Positions 52,437 to 62,512 of a DNA stretch of 64,000 nucleotides are shown here, piece by piece. Position 1 is the stretch's first letter. The number at the start of each line of letters is the position of its first letter. Under the pieces are notes generated by a model, which saw nothing but the letters and a program-made list of their open reading frames with translations, ran no database searches and was not told the DNA's origin. The position numbers were made by a program, and so were the translations under genes. The stretch is from Slackia sp. ZJ119 (GTDB lineage Bacteria; Actinomycetota; Coriobacteriia; Coriobacteriales; Eggerthellaceae), in the NCBI RefSeq assembly GCF_011039175.1, contig NZ_JAAKEN010000002.1:124001-188000 (forward strand), given 5' to 3'.

Positions 52437-52533
52437 ACTTCAACCCACGTCTTTCCGCAGGAAAGACGCTTGTGTGCTCCCAGTGCACACAGATGCCTTC
52501 GTTTCGATCCGCATTCCCATTGCGCGGATCCGG
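52437..52533 (-). CRISPR. Two degenerate trailer-end CRISPR repeats
   Basis: 52437-52469 keeps TTCAACCCACG but replaces the stem by TCTTTCC-GCA-GGAAAGA, still fully paired. 52501-52533 begins GTTTCGATCC and folds as GATCCGC/GCGGATC. Spacing to each other (64) and to the first intact repeat (68) matches the array period, so both are decayed array units at the old end. Confidence 0.8.
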
Positions 52534-52568
52534 CCCATGCACGACATGTCCGTGACACTCGATGCGTC

Positions 52569-54416
52569 GTTTCAACCCACGCTCCCCTTGCGGGGAGCGA
52601 CTGCGTCGTCGATGCCTTCCACCGCGTCGATGTAGTTTCAACCCACGCTCCCCTTGCGGGGAGCGACAGACGCAAGCTTTTCGTGCGAGGTCGGAAACGT
52701 CGGTTTCAACCCACGCTCCCCTTGCGGGGAGCGACTCAAATGGCCCTTGAACGTCCGGCCCGAAACGGGTTTCAACCCACGCTCCCCTTGCGGGGAGCGA
52801 CCTGCAGCCGCCGACGTCGCTTCCGCACGTCGACTCGTTTCAACCCACGCTCCCCTTGCGGGGAGCGACTTTCATCTTTATGCGTATGGTACTACGCAGA
52901 CGAGTTTCAACCCACGCTCCCCTTGCGGGGAGCGACAGCAATGGGAAACCGGAAAGCGTAACCCTAACGCCGTTTCAACCCACGCTCCCCTTGCGGGGAG
53001 CGACGCGCCTGCGGGGCTTGTGACGTCGCTTCAGGATAGTTTCAACCCACGCTCCCCTTGCGGGGAGCGACCAGCCCTGACGATTTCGGCTACGGTAGAT
53101 CCGCTGTTTCAACCCACGCTCCCCTTGCGGGGAGCGACGAAAACATGACGCCGGAGGAATACGCCGCTTGGTTTCAACCCACGCTCCCCTTGCGGGGAGC
53201 GACCAAGGAGCACCGGGCGAGGGACGGCGAAATACAAGTTTCAACCCACGCTCCCCTTGCGGGGAGCGACTTTGGTAGCGCATACGATGCTTTGATGCAA
53301 ACCGTTTCAACCCACGCTCCCCTTGCGGGGAGCGACGAACCGGCTTTGTGCCGTGGGATGACGTGACCAAGTTTCAACCCACGCTCCCCTTGCGGGGAGC
53401 GACGGTGGAGACTACCGGCGACAATATCAAGCTGAGCAGTTTCAACCCACGCTCCCCTTGCGGGGAGCGACTCCTCGTGCAAAAACATTTCAAAGCTGTA
53501 AAGGTGGTTTCAACCCACGCTCCCCTTGCGGGGAGCGACATCGTCAGATGATTTGCCTTACGTTACAGCAATAGTTTCAACCCACGCTCCCCTTGCGGGG
53601 AGCGACGGCTTTGAGTGTTACGAGCCGATTTTCAACGGTGTTTCAACCCACGCTCCCCTTGCGGGGAGCGACGTCCCACTCCGGGCTGTAGTTTTGCAGT
53701 TCCCCGTTTCAACCCACGCTCCCCTTGCGGGGAGCGACCGATCAGCGCAATAAAGGCGGCAATCATCGCGTGGTTTCAACCCACGCTCCCCTTGCGGGGA
53801 GCGACTCCTGCGGGGTCATCGGCCAGCCTCCAGAAGCTCGTTTCAACCCACGCTCCCCTTGCGGGGAGCGACCAACCTGCGCAACTCCTGGCGCACCTTT
53901 TGCAAGGTCGTTTCAACCCACGCTCCCCTTGCGGGGAGCGACAGCAAGCATTGATCATGCTTTCACGCTATAAGCTTGTTTCAACCCACGCTCCCCTTGC
54001 GGGGAGCGACCCGCATGGATAGGACCGCTCGTACACGCCCTTGGCGTTTCAACCCACGCTCCCCTTGCGGGGAGCGACCGCGAAGAGCCGCGGGCTCGCG
54101 TGCGACAGTTTGTTTCAACCCACGCTCCCCTTGCGGGGAGCGACCCGACCGGCAGACCGGCCAGAGAAGGACGAAGCTGTTTCAACCCACGCTCCCCTTG
54201 CGGGGAGCGACGAGATCAAGGCACCGCTGCAACGCATGATGCGCGAGTTTCAACCCACGCTCCCCTTGCGGGGAGCGACTAAAAATAAGACCAGACGATT
54301 TGCGCGAGTACCTTGTTTCAACCCACGCTCCCCTTGCGGGGAGCGACTTTCAATGCCGTAAAGAATTTCATCACTACGACGTGGTTTCAACCCACGCTCC
54401 CCTTGCGGGGAGCGAC
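52569..54416 (-). CRISPR. Type I-C CRISPR array, 28 repeats
   Basis: 28 identical 33-bp repeats (plus-strand text begins GTTTCAACCCACG and ends GGGGAGCGAC) with 27 spacers of 33-36 bp. First repeat 52569-52601, last 54384-54416. The stem is CGCTCCCC/GGGGAGCG. The crRNA strand is minus, because the 3' handle GGGTTGAAAC reads that way as in other I-C systems. The leader is therefore at 54417-54644, beside cas2, and the trailer at 52437-52533. No repeat mutation was seen inside the array. Spacer targets were not searched. Confidence 0.98.
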
Positions 54417-54644
54417 CGCAAGACCTTGTGTCTTGCACACATAATCCTACCATATAAGACTTTAAAGCAGAACAACCTGCCGCAAGAGCCGCTTTGTCAA
54501 GGTTCAAAGCGCAGAAAACGAGTGCGAACCGACAAGGGCAATCATGAACGCCTCCCGTTCGCGCTCGCCTTCGCAGAGCCTGGCCCGCAATTTCCAAGAA
54601 AGCGCCGGCCAGCCCCCTCGGCCTCGTGCAGCCCGACGCCCCCC
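54417..54644 (-). promoter_or_regulatory. CRISPR leader
   Basis: 228 bp between cas2 and the first repeat. The ~70 bp next to the array are AT-rich and carry an inverted repeat around CAAGACACAAGGTCTTG. A TTGACA on the minus strand (about 54496-54501) could be part of the array promoter, although no good -10 lies 17 bp away. Confidence 0.6.
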
Positions 54645-54935
54645 TCAGAACGAAATAAATCCCTCGGCCTCATAGCTTGCTTTTGCGCCAATATGTTCGA
54701 TCTTACCCTGGTAATTGTTCCCCATCGAATAAAGCCGCAAGCTATCTTTCTCGGGATCTATCAGGCCCAAAAGTTCTTCCCTGATGTGCGCCATCGTCGC
54801 CGCGTCGGCCACGCATTCGAATACGGAATTTTGCACGCGCTGACCATAGTTGACGCAGTGTTTTGCGACTTTTCTCAGACGCTTCCGACCGGCGGCATCC
54901 TCGGTATTCACATCGTACGTTATCACGGTCAACAT
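54645..54935 (-). CDS. cas2: Cas2 adaptation endonuclease
   Basis: 96 aa. MLTVITYDVNTEDAAGRKRLRKVAKHC carries the catalytic-position Asp of the first beta strand (YDV), and the C-terminal strand ends IEHIGAKASYEAEGFISF. It forms the Cas1-Cas2 integrase. The ATG at 54935 follows GAGGTGTG; the longer frame to 55136 overlaps cas1 and is not the start. Confidence 0.95.
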   Translation of the reverse strand: MLTVITYDVNTEDAAGRKRLRKVAKHCVNYGQRVQNSVFECVADAATMAHIREELLGLIDPEKDSLRLYSMGNNYQGKIEHIGAKASYEAEGFISF

Positions 54936-54988
54936 GAAATCACACCTCGTTTCAACCGGCATGTTCGCCAGTCGTCTGATCCAAAACC

Positions 54989-56020
54989 TTACTTCCAAAG
55001 AAATGGCGGATACGCGTCCAAATCGCCGCGAAGGCACCGAGACAAAAGCAGCGCTTGCACATGAGGAAGCAATCCGCGCGGAATTTTCTCTTTCAAAAAC
55101 GGGTGAAGCATTTCTTCGCGTTTGCGATTCTGCCAAGTCTCGAACAGCGTCTTCCTTCCTTTGTCGGTCAGCAGGACTTCTCCTGTTTCACGCCGTTCGA
55201 AATGTTCCGGACCGACTATGCGATTGTTTATCGAGGTCAGCACAAACCTGTCAACGACGACCGGGCGCAGCTCTTCCATCAGGTCCAAGGCCAGTGATTT
55301 TCGCCCAGGTCTGTCGCAATGCAAAAATCCGACATATGGATCCAGCCCGACACCCTCCAACGCCGCTGCACAGTCCGACGCCAAAATGGTATAGAACAGC
55401 GAAAGCATCGCATTCACCGGATCGGTCGGAGGCCTGCGCACGCGTCCCCGAAAAGCGAATGTTTCAGTATTTCTCAGAACAAGCTGGTCGAACACTTCAA
55501 AATACGTGGCAGCCGCTTCACCTTCAATGCCACGCACGCTCTCGATGGAACTGCAGTTCTTTATTCGCGTCAAAGACGACTTCAATTTTCCCGACGCACG
55601 GCCAACGGCGTCGGCATCTATACGCAAACCATGGTCGCGAAGAGCCCGTTCAAGCACCCATCGCCCGTTGTATATTTTGCCAATGATGAAATTTTTCGAG
55701 AGCGGGAGACTTTTCTCGCAACTCTCCGACCACGAATACTGCGTTTTTCGAAGCAAAACGTTGCCTTGCTGTGCACCGACGGAGCGTGCGAGAAAACGCC
55801 CGTGCGGATCGAAAAAAGACAGCGCGACGCCTCTTTCCGCACACGCCCCCATCAATTTCGGGCTGGCCCCTGGATACGAAAAGCACGTTATGCCCTCAAG
55901 CGTGTGCAGCGGCACACGGCCAAGCTCACGCTTGTCCTGCCGAACGACTGCATTTTCACCATCAAGCGCCACGTAGGCATCTTCCGTGAAAACATACAGG
56001 GTGTTTTTGAGTTGCCGCAT
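54989..56020 (-). CDS. cas1: Cas1 integrase, type I-C
   Basis: 343 aa, usual length for I-C Cas1. N-terminal beta-domain MRQLKNTLYVFTEDAYVALDGEN. The helical catalytic domain includes IEGEAAATYFEVFD (metal-binding Glu), YVGFLHCDRPGRKSLALDLMEE (His and Asp region) and RFVLTSINNR. The ATG at 56020 overlaps the cas4 stop by one base and has GGGAGG upstream. It integrates new spacers at the leader end near 54416. Confidence 0.96.
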   Translation of the reverse strand: MRQLKNTLYVFTEDAYVALDGENAVVRQDKRELGRVPLHTLEGITCFSYPGASPKLMGACAERGVALSFFDPHGRFLARSVGAQQGNVLLRKTQYSWSESCEKSLPLSKNFIIGKIYNGRWVLERALRDHGLRIDADAVGRASGKLKSSLTRIKNCSSIESVRGIEGEAAATYFEVFDQLVLRNTETFAFRGRVRRPPTDPVNAMLSLFYTILASDCAAALEGVGLDPYVGFLHCDRPGRKSLALDLMEELRPVVVDRFVLTSINNRIVGPEHFERRETGEVLLTDKGRKTLFETWQNRKREEMLHPFLKEKIPRGLLPHVQALLLSRCLRGDLDAYPPFLWK

Positions 56021-56676
56021 CAATCCTCCCGCAATCGTCGACGAACATACGCTTCAACGGTTTCTCGCTCGAAAGACGCTGGCAAGCACATATCCTGCAG
56101 CGAACAGGACCGACACGCGTTTCGGCGTTTCGAATGCGGGGTACGTCCCCGCACGTACAGATCATGCATCTCGCGGGCGGCATCGCGCACCGCGCCACGC
56201 AGCTCAGAAGTCACGTTCACCGGTTCGCGCGAATGGGTCTTCCCGTAGTAAAGAAACCCTTCAGAAATTTCACAGCACAGCATCTCTTCCAGGCACATCG
56301 CCTGTGCGCATAATTGCATTCTGTCAGCGTCGTGAAATTTTGCTTTGCCGCGCTTGTATTCCACGGGCACAGCGCTCCATAGGCCCTCTTCATCAGCAAG
56401 GAAAAATCCCACCTCGGTGCGATGAAACTCGACGACATCGCAGACGCCTGCCAGCCCGAGCTCATGCGAATGCACCCGCAGCCCTCGAACAACGATCGTG
56501 TCGCCCCTGCGCTCGCGAATGCTTCCATCGTGGGCGCAAGCATGCATAAGCGACCCCTGAACAGTAAGAACGTTTTCGCTCCACTGCTGCTCAAGATGGA
56601 TGAGGGCCCACTGACGTCGACAAAAGGCAAAATGCTGGATGCCGGAGAGAGCGAGAAATTCGTCTTCGGGATACAT
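56020..56676 (-). CDS. cas4: Cas4 exonuclease, PAM-selection factor
   Basis: 218 aa RecB-like nuclease. The Fe-S cysteines are visible: Cys19 (FAFCRRQW) and the C-terminal CRSCSLQDMC. The nuclease core has AGVCDVVEFH and VPVEYKRGK (D, E-x-K), with a QLCAQAMCLEE motif. In type I-C systems Cas4 trims prespacers and enforces the PAM. It overlaps cas1. Confidence 0.96.
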   Translation of the reverse strand: MYPEDEFLALSGIQHFAFCRRQWALIHLEQQWSENVLTVQGSLMHACAHDGSIRERRGDTIVVRGLRVHSHELGLAGVCDVVEFHRTEVGFFLADEEGLWSAVPVEYKRGKAKFHDADRMQLCAQAMCLEEMLCCEISEGFLYYGKTHSREPVNVTSELRGAVRDAAREMHDLYVRGRTPHSKRRNACRSCSLQDMCLPASFERETVEAYVRRRLRED

Positions 56677-56738
56677 ACATTCCTCGCTCTCTCAACCGAC
56701 GGCACTAAAGACAGGCGCTCGCTTGCACGCAGGCCGAT

Positions 56739-57629
56739 TTACTGCCATTCCAACAGCTCAACGCCTTCCGGCAGCTCCCCAACCTCCACGCGGTAGTCGT
56801 CGAAGGCGCGGGGCTCGACGTCCTCGTCCACGCGCTTGACCTTGACAGCGTCAAACAGCTTGTAAGCAGGCGCGTTGCCCAGCTTGCTTTCATGCTTGAA
56901 AACGAACAGTTTGCGCGACGTCATAAGCCCGTGAGAAGCGCTGCGATCATTCTCGAACATGTTCATAAGCGCTTCGAAGAGAAGGTCGAGGTCGGCTTGG
57001 CTAAATCCGGTCTTTTCTGCAAGAGCGGCGGAAATGAAGCCTTCGGCGCGGTACAGGCCATAGGGAATGTACTGCTTGCGCCCCATGGTTTTTTCTTTTT
57101 CGATGTCCTTTTCATTCGTGACCGCCATGCGCGTGATGCTCATGTCCAGAGGCAGAACGGGATCGATCGATTCGGCAAAACAAAGCTGCACCGGTCCGCG
57201 AACCTGCCCGCAATTGACTTCCGTCGTCATGACGGCGCCAAAAGTGCGGATATCGAAGAAATTATCGCACATGAATCGCGTGACCTTGCGCTGGTCCTCT
57301 TTGTCCTTCGGAAGCTTTTTTTGAGTCGACTTGAGATCGTGGTGGATGTACGCCTTCTTGTTTCTGCTGTTCAGCACCGCCGCTTCTTGAACGTAGATCT
57401 TGTAACCCTGTTCGCCTTCGGACGCGTCGGGATCATCAAGGTCTTCGCCTTTCACCAGGTCGACGTAGTTTCGAATTTTGCGCTTCAGGCACACGTCAGA
57501 CACGATGCCCTTGCTTGTCGAAGGGTCGATTCTCGGCATATTTCCCGCATCCGGGTCACCGTTGGGGTTGCCATTTTTCACGTCGAACAACAGGACGAAG
57601 TCGTATCGATTGGAAATGGGCTCGCTCAT
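56739..57629 (-). CDS. cas7c: Cas7c (Csd2), Cascade backbone
   Basis: 296 aa. RAMP fold starting NRYDFVLLFDVKNGNPNGDPDAGNMPRIDPSTSKGIVSDV, which is diagnostic of Csd2/Cas7 I-C. Multiple copies coat the crRNA spacer. It lies 9 bp after cas8c and 62 bp before cas4. The C-terminus ends LPEGVELLEWQ. Confidence 0.96.
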   Translation of the reverse strand: MSEPISNRYDFVLLFDVKNGNPNGDPDAGNMPRIDPSTSKGIVSDVCLKRKIRNYVDLVKGEDLDDPDASEGEQGYKIYVQEAAVLNSRNKKAYIHHDLKSTQKKLPKDKEDQRKVTRFMCDNFFDIRTFGAVMTTEVNCGQVRGPVQLCFAESIDPVLPLDMSITRMAVTNEKDIEKEKTMGRKQYIPYGLYRAEGFISAALAEKTGFSQADLDLLFEALMNMFENDRSASHGLMTSRKLFVFKHESKLGNAPAYKLFDAVKVKRVDEDVEPRAFDDYRVEVGELPEGVELLEWQ

Positions 57630-57638
57630 GATGTTCTC

Positions 57639-59447
57639 CTATTCTTCTTCAAGGTTGCCGTTTTGATCCACTGTCTCATCGGCCGGAGGGTTGTCTTTTG
57701 ATTTCTTTTTCCACAAGTCAGCCCTCTGTTGATAATAGCCAACGATAAATTCTCCTTGCTGTTCAGAACTCAGCGAACGGGGAAAAGAAACGTCATCGTT
57801 CAGCAGGTCCATTATTTCTTCGGCGTTTTTTTCGAGAAAATTGCACAGACCCGAATTCGCCTTGCGAATTTTCGCCAGATGGTTCTGCATGTTCAAAAGC
57901 AAGTGCGGCATGACACGCGCAGGGGTGGTTGCCGCGCCCCCGATGTAGCGGTCGCGCACCGATGCGTTCACATCCCCAATTGCCGCACCTTGAGCACGCT
58001 CGATGACGGCAAACAACCGTCCCAGCACGTATCCTTGGTCCGTTCGATCCCTGTTCAGGCTCATCGACAAACCCCTTTCTTCTCGTCCCATGATTCGGTC
58101 TTTGCGCACGAGACACGCCTTCAGCAAAGCCGCCCTTTTTCCCAGATCAAACTTGTCGTTGCCCGCCTGGTCAGAACGGGTCCTCGAAAGCAGCAGATGG
58201 AACAGGGCCGATGGAAACGCGCACCCCGTCAGCATTGAAGCAAAACATCCGTTGACCAGGGTCGATGGAATGTTTTCCTCTTTCCCCAGCTGGGCCGTTT
58301 GCTGCAGAAGCACTCGCAACGAAGTGGTCCGAACGCCGTCCATCGCGACATCTTGCAAGTATTGGTCATAATTTTCGAGAATCCGCCCGAACGTCTCGAC
58401 CTCGAAAAAACGCACTGCAAGCCGCGCTGCGTTAGGTGAAATTCCCAGCAGATAAAAGCGCGTTTCGAGATCATATTCCTCGACCGACCTGCCCGATCGA
58501 ATGTTTTCAAGCGTCTTGCGAAGCTGCTGAACTTCCTCGCCTTCTTCCGCCCTTTCCGATGCCGGAACGTCTGGGATGCTCACGCCTCCAAAAACGATCC
58601 CCACCGCTGCGTTTTCTTTTTCGGCAGGCCTGTCGGTCCAAAACAAGACCATCGTGTCCCCAAAACGCACCCGATGATCGAGACTGCCGTACAAATAGCG
58701 AAGCGCAGCACCCGCATTCGAGGCGACCTCCTCTGACAGCGAGGCGTTGTACGACTGCCTTTTTCCGTAAGATTCGAATGCGTCAAGATTGAAAGACACG
58801 AGCGAAGCACCGGCCGACTGCGCACCTGGAACGCCAGTGACCTGGGGAAACAGCCGCGCAAGAGGCGCATGCTCCCCCGTGATGGAGCAATGTCCCCATA
58901 CGGCATCGGGATTCGGCCGGGCGGAATGCCGCATCCAAGCCTGTGCAACTTCAGGACGTTCGTGAACAAAGCCCCTTTGCCCTTCAAGGCCGAACGCGAC
59001 AAAGCCCTGCGCCTCGTGCAATTTTTCCGCCGTGCCCTCCGGCAAGTGCGCATCAAAGTCATCGCGATCGAAAAACCGAAGGACCGCCAAGGCGCCCTCG
59101 TCGCAGCACTCTTTCAGAACTTCACGATGAAGCTCGGCCGACGCCTGGCGCTTGCCCACGCCTTTCGCCTCATCATAGCCAAGCAGATACGCCACGTTGT
59201 CGCAGAGGAAAAACGGCAAAAAGCCTGATCCTGATCGTGTTTGATGTTCCGGAACGCGAATTACCTTGAAATCGCGCGTCTTTTTCCCATCGTCGGTCAT
59301 CAGAGGATCGGCGCCGACCAGCATCCCGTCCCGATCGAGAATCAATCTCCAGCCGACTTTTTCCTTGCCCCAAAATCGTGCAGGCACGTCGCAATCGGGA
59401 TCCTTGACCAGGCGCTCATAATATCGATGCAATTCCTGGACGATCAT
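57639..59447 (-). CDS. cas8c: Cas8c (Csd1), PAM-recognising Cascade subunit
   Basis: 602 aa large subunit of I-C Cascade. It starts MIVQELHRYYERLVKDPDCD and ends in an acidic, polar tail. In I-C systems an internal start in this gene usually yields Cas11c from the C-terminal helical region; a suitable internal start is not certain here. Its start overlaps the cas5c stop by 4 bp. It would read the TTC PAM, including the TTC upstream of cas3. Confidence 0.95.
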   Translation of the reverse strand: MIVQELHRYYERLVKDPDCDVPARFWGKEKVGWRLILDRDGMLVGADPLMTDDGKKTRDFKVIRVPEHQTRSGSGFLPFFLCDNVAYLLGYDEAKGVGKRQASAELHREVLKECCDEGALAVLRFFDRDDFDAHLPEGTAEKLHEAQGFVAFGLEGQRGFVHERPEVAQAWMRHSARPNPDAVWGHCSITGEHAPLARLFPQVTGVPGAQSAGASLVSFNLDAFESYGKRQSYNASLSEEVASNAGAALRYLYGSLDHRVRFGDTMVLFWTDRPAEKENAAVGIVFGGVSIPDVPASERAEEGEEVQQLRKTLENIRSGRSVEEYDLETRFYLLGISPNAARLAVRFFEVETFGRILENYDQYLQDVAMDGVRTTSLRVLLQQTAQLGKEENIPSTLVNGCFASMLTGCAFPSALFHLLLSRTRSDQAGNDKFDLGKRAALLKACLVRKDRIMGREERGLSMSLNRDRTDQGYVLGRLFAVIERAQGAAIGDVNASVRDRYIGGAATTPARVMPHLLLNMQNHLAKIRKANSGLCNFLEKNAEEIMDLLNDDVSFPRSLSSEQQGEFIVGYYQQRADLWKKKSKDNPPADETVDQNGNLEEE

Positions 59448-60109
59448 CCGATCACCCCCTGCGCGGCACCAGCCACGTCAATGACGCCGTCCCGCATAAC
59501 CGCTCGGTAAAACAGCGGCTCCATGTCATGGTCGAAATCGATATCGTACAGCATAAACCCCAGATCACGCTCGCCGCTCCCCGCATAGAACGACACAGGA
59601 GCCGCATCGCCCTCCTCAATAAGCTCGACGACGGCAGGAAATTCGCGACATCCGAGAACCGGCTGGTTGAAACACTGCCCCTTGCGAAGCCGACGCAGCG
59701 CAATGTTGTAGTGCTTTTCCACGGTATCGTCAGGTCCGGCCGAATCGGTCAAATCGAAATGAGCCGCAATCACATACGCCACGTCTTTGAGATACATCGT
59801 CGCCCGCTGCTGCCTATCTTCCGTCGCAACCGTATACAGCTCGCGATCGCTTTTCAGGGCGCCTTTCGCGTTGCGATAGCTCAACTTGCCGCCAAGCTCG
59901 TTGCGGCGAAACGTGTCGAATCGAATCTCGTTGAGCACTTCGATGCTGTCGATGCACCACCGAATCGCCGGCTTCCAATAGACGGCTTCTATCAAACCAC
60001 GCGCCGCCGAAGGCGTGATGCAGTCGTACGACACGCGCTCCGACTTCATCTCCGGACGCGTAAAGCACGCTCGCGGCCCTTTGACCAGCATTTTTACTCC
60101 GTATCCCAT
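59444..60109 (-). CDS. cas5c: Cas5c, crRNA-processing endonuclease
   Basis: 221 aa. The ATG at 60109 (MGYGVKMLVKGPRACFTRPE) has GGAGGTAAC directly upstream; the frame to 60163 overlaps the end of cas3. In type I-C, Cas5 replaces Cas6 and cuts the pre-crRNA below the repeat hairpin. The shortened repeat at 62649-62675 retains a paired stem and handle, so it should remain a substrate. Confidence 0.95.
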   Translation of the reverse strand: MGYGVKMLVKGPRACFTRPEMKSERVSYDCITPSAARGLIEAVYWKPAIRWCIDSIEVLNEIRFDTFRRNELGGKLSYRNAKGALKSDRELYTVATEDRQQRATMYLKDVAYVIAAHFDLTDSAGPDDTVEKHYNIALRRLRKGQCFNQPVLGCREFPAVVELIEEGDAAPVSFYAGSGERDLGFMLYDIDFDHDMEPLFYRAVMRDGVIDVAGAAQGVIG

Positions 60110-60152
60110 GTTACCTCCTCTCTGTGATGGTTTCCCTTGAACAAAGACAACG

Positions 60153-62456
60153 CTACAGTGCAAGAAACTGAGGCTCCTCCTCTCCCGGCTTGATCAGGCC
60201 TACGTCTTCTCGATAGTAATAAGCTACTTGGTATTCTTTCATGAACACCAGCGGATCGAAACGTTTGTCGACAACGCCCGCTCTTTCGTATTCCCCCACA
60301 AGCCACGTGGGCACGCTGACGCTGTACTGCTGCATGCGCGACGTCAAAGAAACCGGATATTCCGCTTGCATAAGATCATGCAACGCTTGCCTGCCGCCGC
60401 TCTCAAACGGAATGAGAACCGCCGTTGTCGCATCGTCGATAATTTTGTAATCGCAAGCGCACTGCTCAAAGGGAATGTTTATCAGCTTATTTCCCCTGAT
60501 AGAACGCGCCGAAAGGGTTTTGAAGATCTCCATGGCGTCCAATTCTTCAGAGCAGTACCGCCGGTCAAAGAATTTCGATATGAGCGTTTCGTCGATGCGG
60601 CCTCCATTTTGCTGAATGAGCTCGCGCGAAAAGTGCTTCATATTTTCGAGCCACTTGCTGGTCTTTTTCAATTCCCCGTCTTGGAACAATTCGAAAACAT
60701 GCACGACGCCTGCGGCTCTCTTGCCTTCTCGATTGCACCGGCCCGCCGCTTGAACGATGGAGTCCATGCCGGCAAGTTCGCGATACACCACAGGAAAGTC
60801 CACGTCAACGCCCGCTTCGATGAGCTGGGTCGAAACGACCATGCACCGCTCCCCATTCTGCAGGCGCATGCGGATGCGCTCTATCATATCGCTTCGATGG
60901 ACCGGCGTCATAAAGGCGCTCAGATGGAAAACGCCTTTTTCGAACGCGGTCTTCGCGCTGTCGATTTCGCCTTCCGCGGCCAGCCTCTCTGCCAACCTGT
61001 CATAGACGAGCCGTGCGCCGCCCTTCGTGCCAACGATGCAAAGCACCTGGTCATGTTTGCAAAGATCTTCGATAAGCAAGTCGGCCTCAACCCCTCCCAT
61101 CACGTCGTATTCGACACGACCCCCAAAAGCTTCTTGGAATTTCTCCCGGTGTTTGACGATTTCGGCAGGCTCCGAGCCAAAGGGCCACAAATCATCCAGC
61201 ACCGGCTGGGTGGCCGTGCACAAGACCACCGTCGTCCGGTAGGCCAGCGTCAACTCTTCAAGCATGGCAAGGGTCGGCAGCAGCAACGGATCCGGAAGCG
61301 TTTGCGCCTCGTCCAAAACAACGACGGATTTTGCGATGCGGTGAATTTTCCGACTTTTCCCCGGCTTCGACGCGAACAGCGACTCGAACAGCTGCACGTT
61401 GGTGGTAACGACCACGGGCGCATCCCAATTCTGCGACGCCAATTTGTAGCTGAGGGCTTCCTCGTCATCGAGTTTTCCAAAATCGACGTTGCTATGATGC
61501 TCAAGAACGTTTTCCGCCCCAAGAATATCGCGCAGAACCTGGGCCGTCTGAGACGTGATGCTCGTAAAAGGGATGGCAACGATCACGCGATCGAGGTCGT
61601 GTTTGCGTGCGTGCTTGAGGGCAAAAGCCAGCGAAGAAAGCGTTTTGCCACCGCCCGTCGGCACCGTAAGCGTGAAAAGCCCCTGTTCAAGCCGCGACGC
61701 CACAACGCAATCCGTCAAAACGTCTTGGCGGGCGGCATTGACCGGCGTGTCCGCCGAGCGCTTGCCAGCCAAAAAAGCGTCGAGCCGTTCATCAAGTTCT
61801 GCAATTGAGGCGAGGCGCCGGCCCTCGCGTGCGCCATAGACGTTCGGCGACATGAAGCGCTCCGTGTCGAGGTAGTCCGCGTCGGTGAGGCATGAGTACA
61901 GCATGCGATCCAACACGTAAACCGAGAAATAGGCGTCGGCCTCAAGGTTCTTGGATGGAAACCTGCGGGAAGGGACCGAAGGCCACGCCACATGCCCCAG
62001 ATCCTCTGCCGCCGGAAGCACAAGTTCCCCTGATTCGACAAGGTCAAAAAACCCATCGTACGGCTCAATGTCGCCCTCGAGCCTGTCTTGAAGAGGGGTT
62101 CGCCTTTCACTCCGCAATCCGTGCGTGCGCGGGATCCCGTTCGGCAAACCCCCGTGATGGCCGGCAAGGGAATACGCCAACAGCTGACCAGCAGGCCCGT
62201 AGCGCTTAACCGCCTCGCAAGCGCCGGCCGTGGCGTGATCGACCCTTTCCGAAGAGCCGGCAAGCCTTGCTTGGAAAAGGTCTGAGGCCTTCCCCGCATC
62301 ATGAAGAAGACCCAGCACGCGCCCATACGAGCCCATGCCGAATGCGGACGCAAAGCACTCCGCTCGATCTGCGACGTTGTTCAAGTGGTCGGCCAGCGTT
62401 TGCCACCGAGAACGGTCGGCAGAATGCTCGCTGTCGGTGTGGGCGTAGAGCGTCAT
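60153..62456 (-). CDS. cas3: Cas3 helicase-nuclease
   Basis: 767 aa. HD nuclease domain with His24 and H52D53 (GLLHDAGKAS). Helicase domain with Walker A VPTGGGKTLSS (about residue 262), the DEAQ-type motif VLDEAQTLPD (about 380) and motif VI region QAAGRCNREGK. It degrades DNA bound by Cascade. It is the first cas gene. AAGGAG precedes the ATG at 62456 and the promoter lies at 62513-62541. It ends 44 bp before the chosen cas5c start. Confidence 0.96.
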   Translation of the reverse strand: MTLYAHTDSEHSADRSRWQTLADHLNNVADRAECFASAFGMGSYGRVLGLLHDAGKASDLFQARLAGSSERVDHATAGACEAVKRYGPAGQLLAYSLAGHHGGLPNGIPRTHGLRSERRTPLQDRLEGDIEPYDGFFDLVESGELVLPAAEDLGHVAWPSVPSRRFPSKNLEADAYFSVYVLDRMLYSCLTDADYLDTERFMSPNVYGAREGRRLASIAELDERLDAFLAGKRSADTPVNAARQDVLTDCVVASRLEQGLFTLTVPTGGGKTLSSLAFALKHARKHDLDRVIVAIPFTSITSQTAQVLRDILGAENVLEHHSNVDFGKLDDEEALSYKLASQNWDAPVVVTTNVQLFESLFASKPGKSRKIHRIAKSVVVLDEAQTLPDPLLLPTLAMLEELTLAYRTTVVLCTATQPVLDDLWPFGSEPAEIVKHREKFQEAFGGRVEYDVMGGVEADLLIEDLCKHDQVLCIVGTKGGARLVYDRLAERLAAEGEIDSAKTAFEKGVFHLSAFMTPVHRSDMIERIRMRLQNGERCMVVSTQLIEAGVDVDFPVVYRELAGMDSIVQAAGRCNREGKRAAGVVHVFELFQDGELKKTSKWLENMKHFSRELIQQNGGRIDETLISKFFDRRYCSEELDAMEIFKTLSARSIRGNKLINIPFEQCACDYKIIDDATTAVLIPFESGGRQALHDLMQAEYPVSLTSRMQQYSVSVPTWLVGEYERAGVVDKRFDPLVFMKEYQVAYYYREDVGLIKPGEEEPQFLAL

Positions 62457-62512
62457 GTTCGCTTCTCCTTGATTGCTGGTTAGTCGCTGAGCCTTCGGTT
62501 CGCCACGATGCG

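Noticed and set aside
52105-52675. N-terminal extension of iorA into the CRISPR array and other open frames across the array (for example 53955-54185, 52344-52961).
   Set aside because: They are translations of the CRISPR repeats and spacers. The periodic THAPLAGSD / NPRSPCGER peptides simply reflect the repeat. iorA has a clear ribosome-binding site and start at 52123.
54949-54960. GTTTCAACC match upstream of cas2, as a possible extra CRISPR repeat.
   Set aside because: Only the first nine bases match. The stem and the GAGCGAC end are absent, and the sequence lies in the cas1-cas2 gap.
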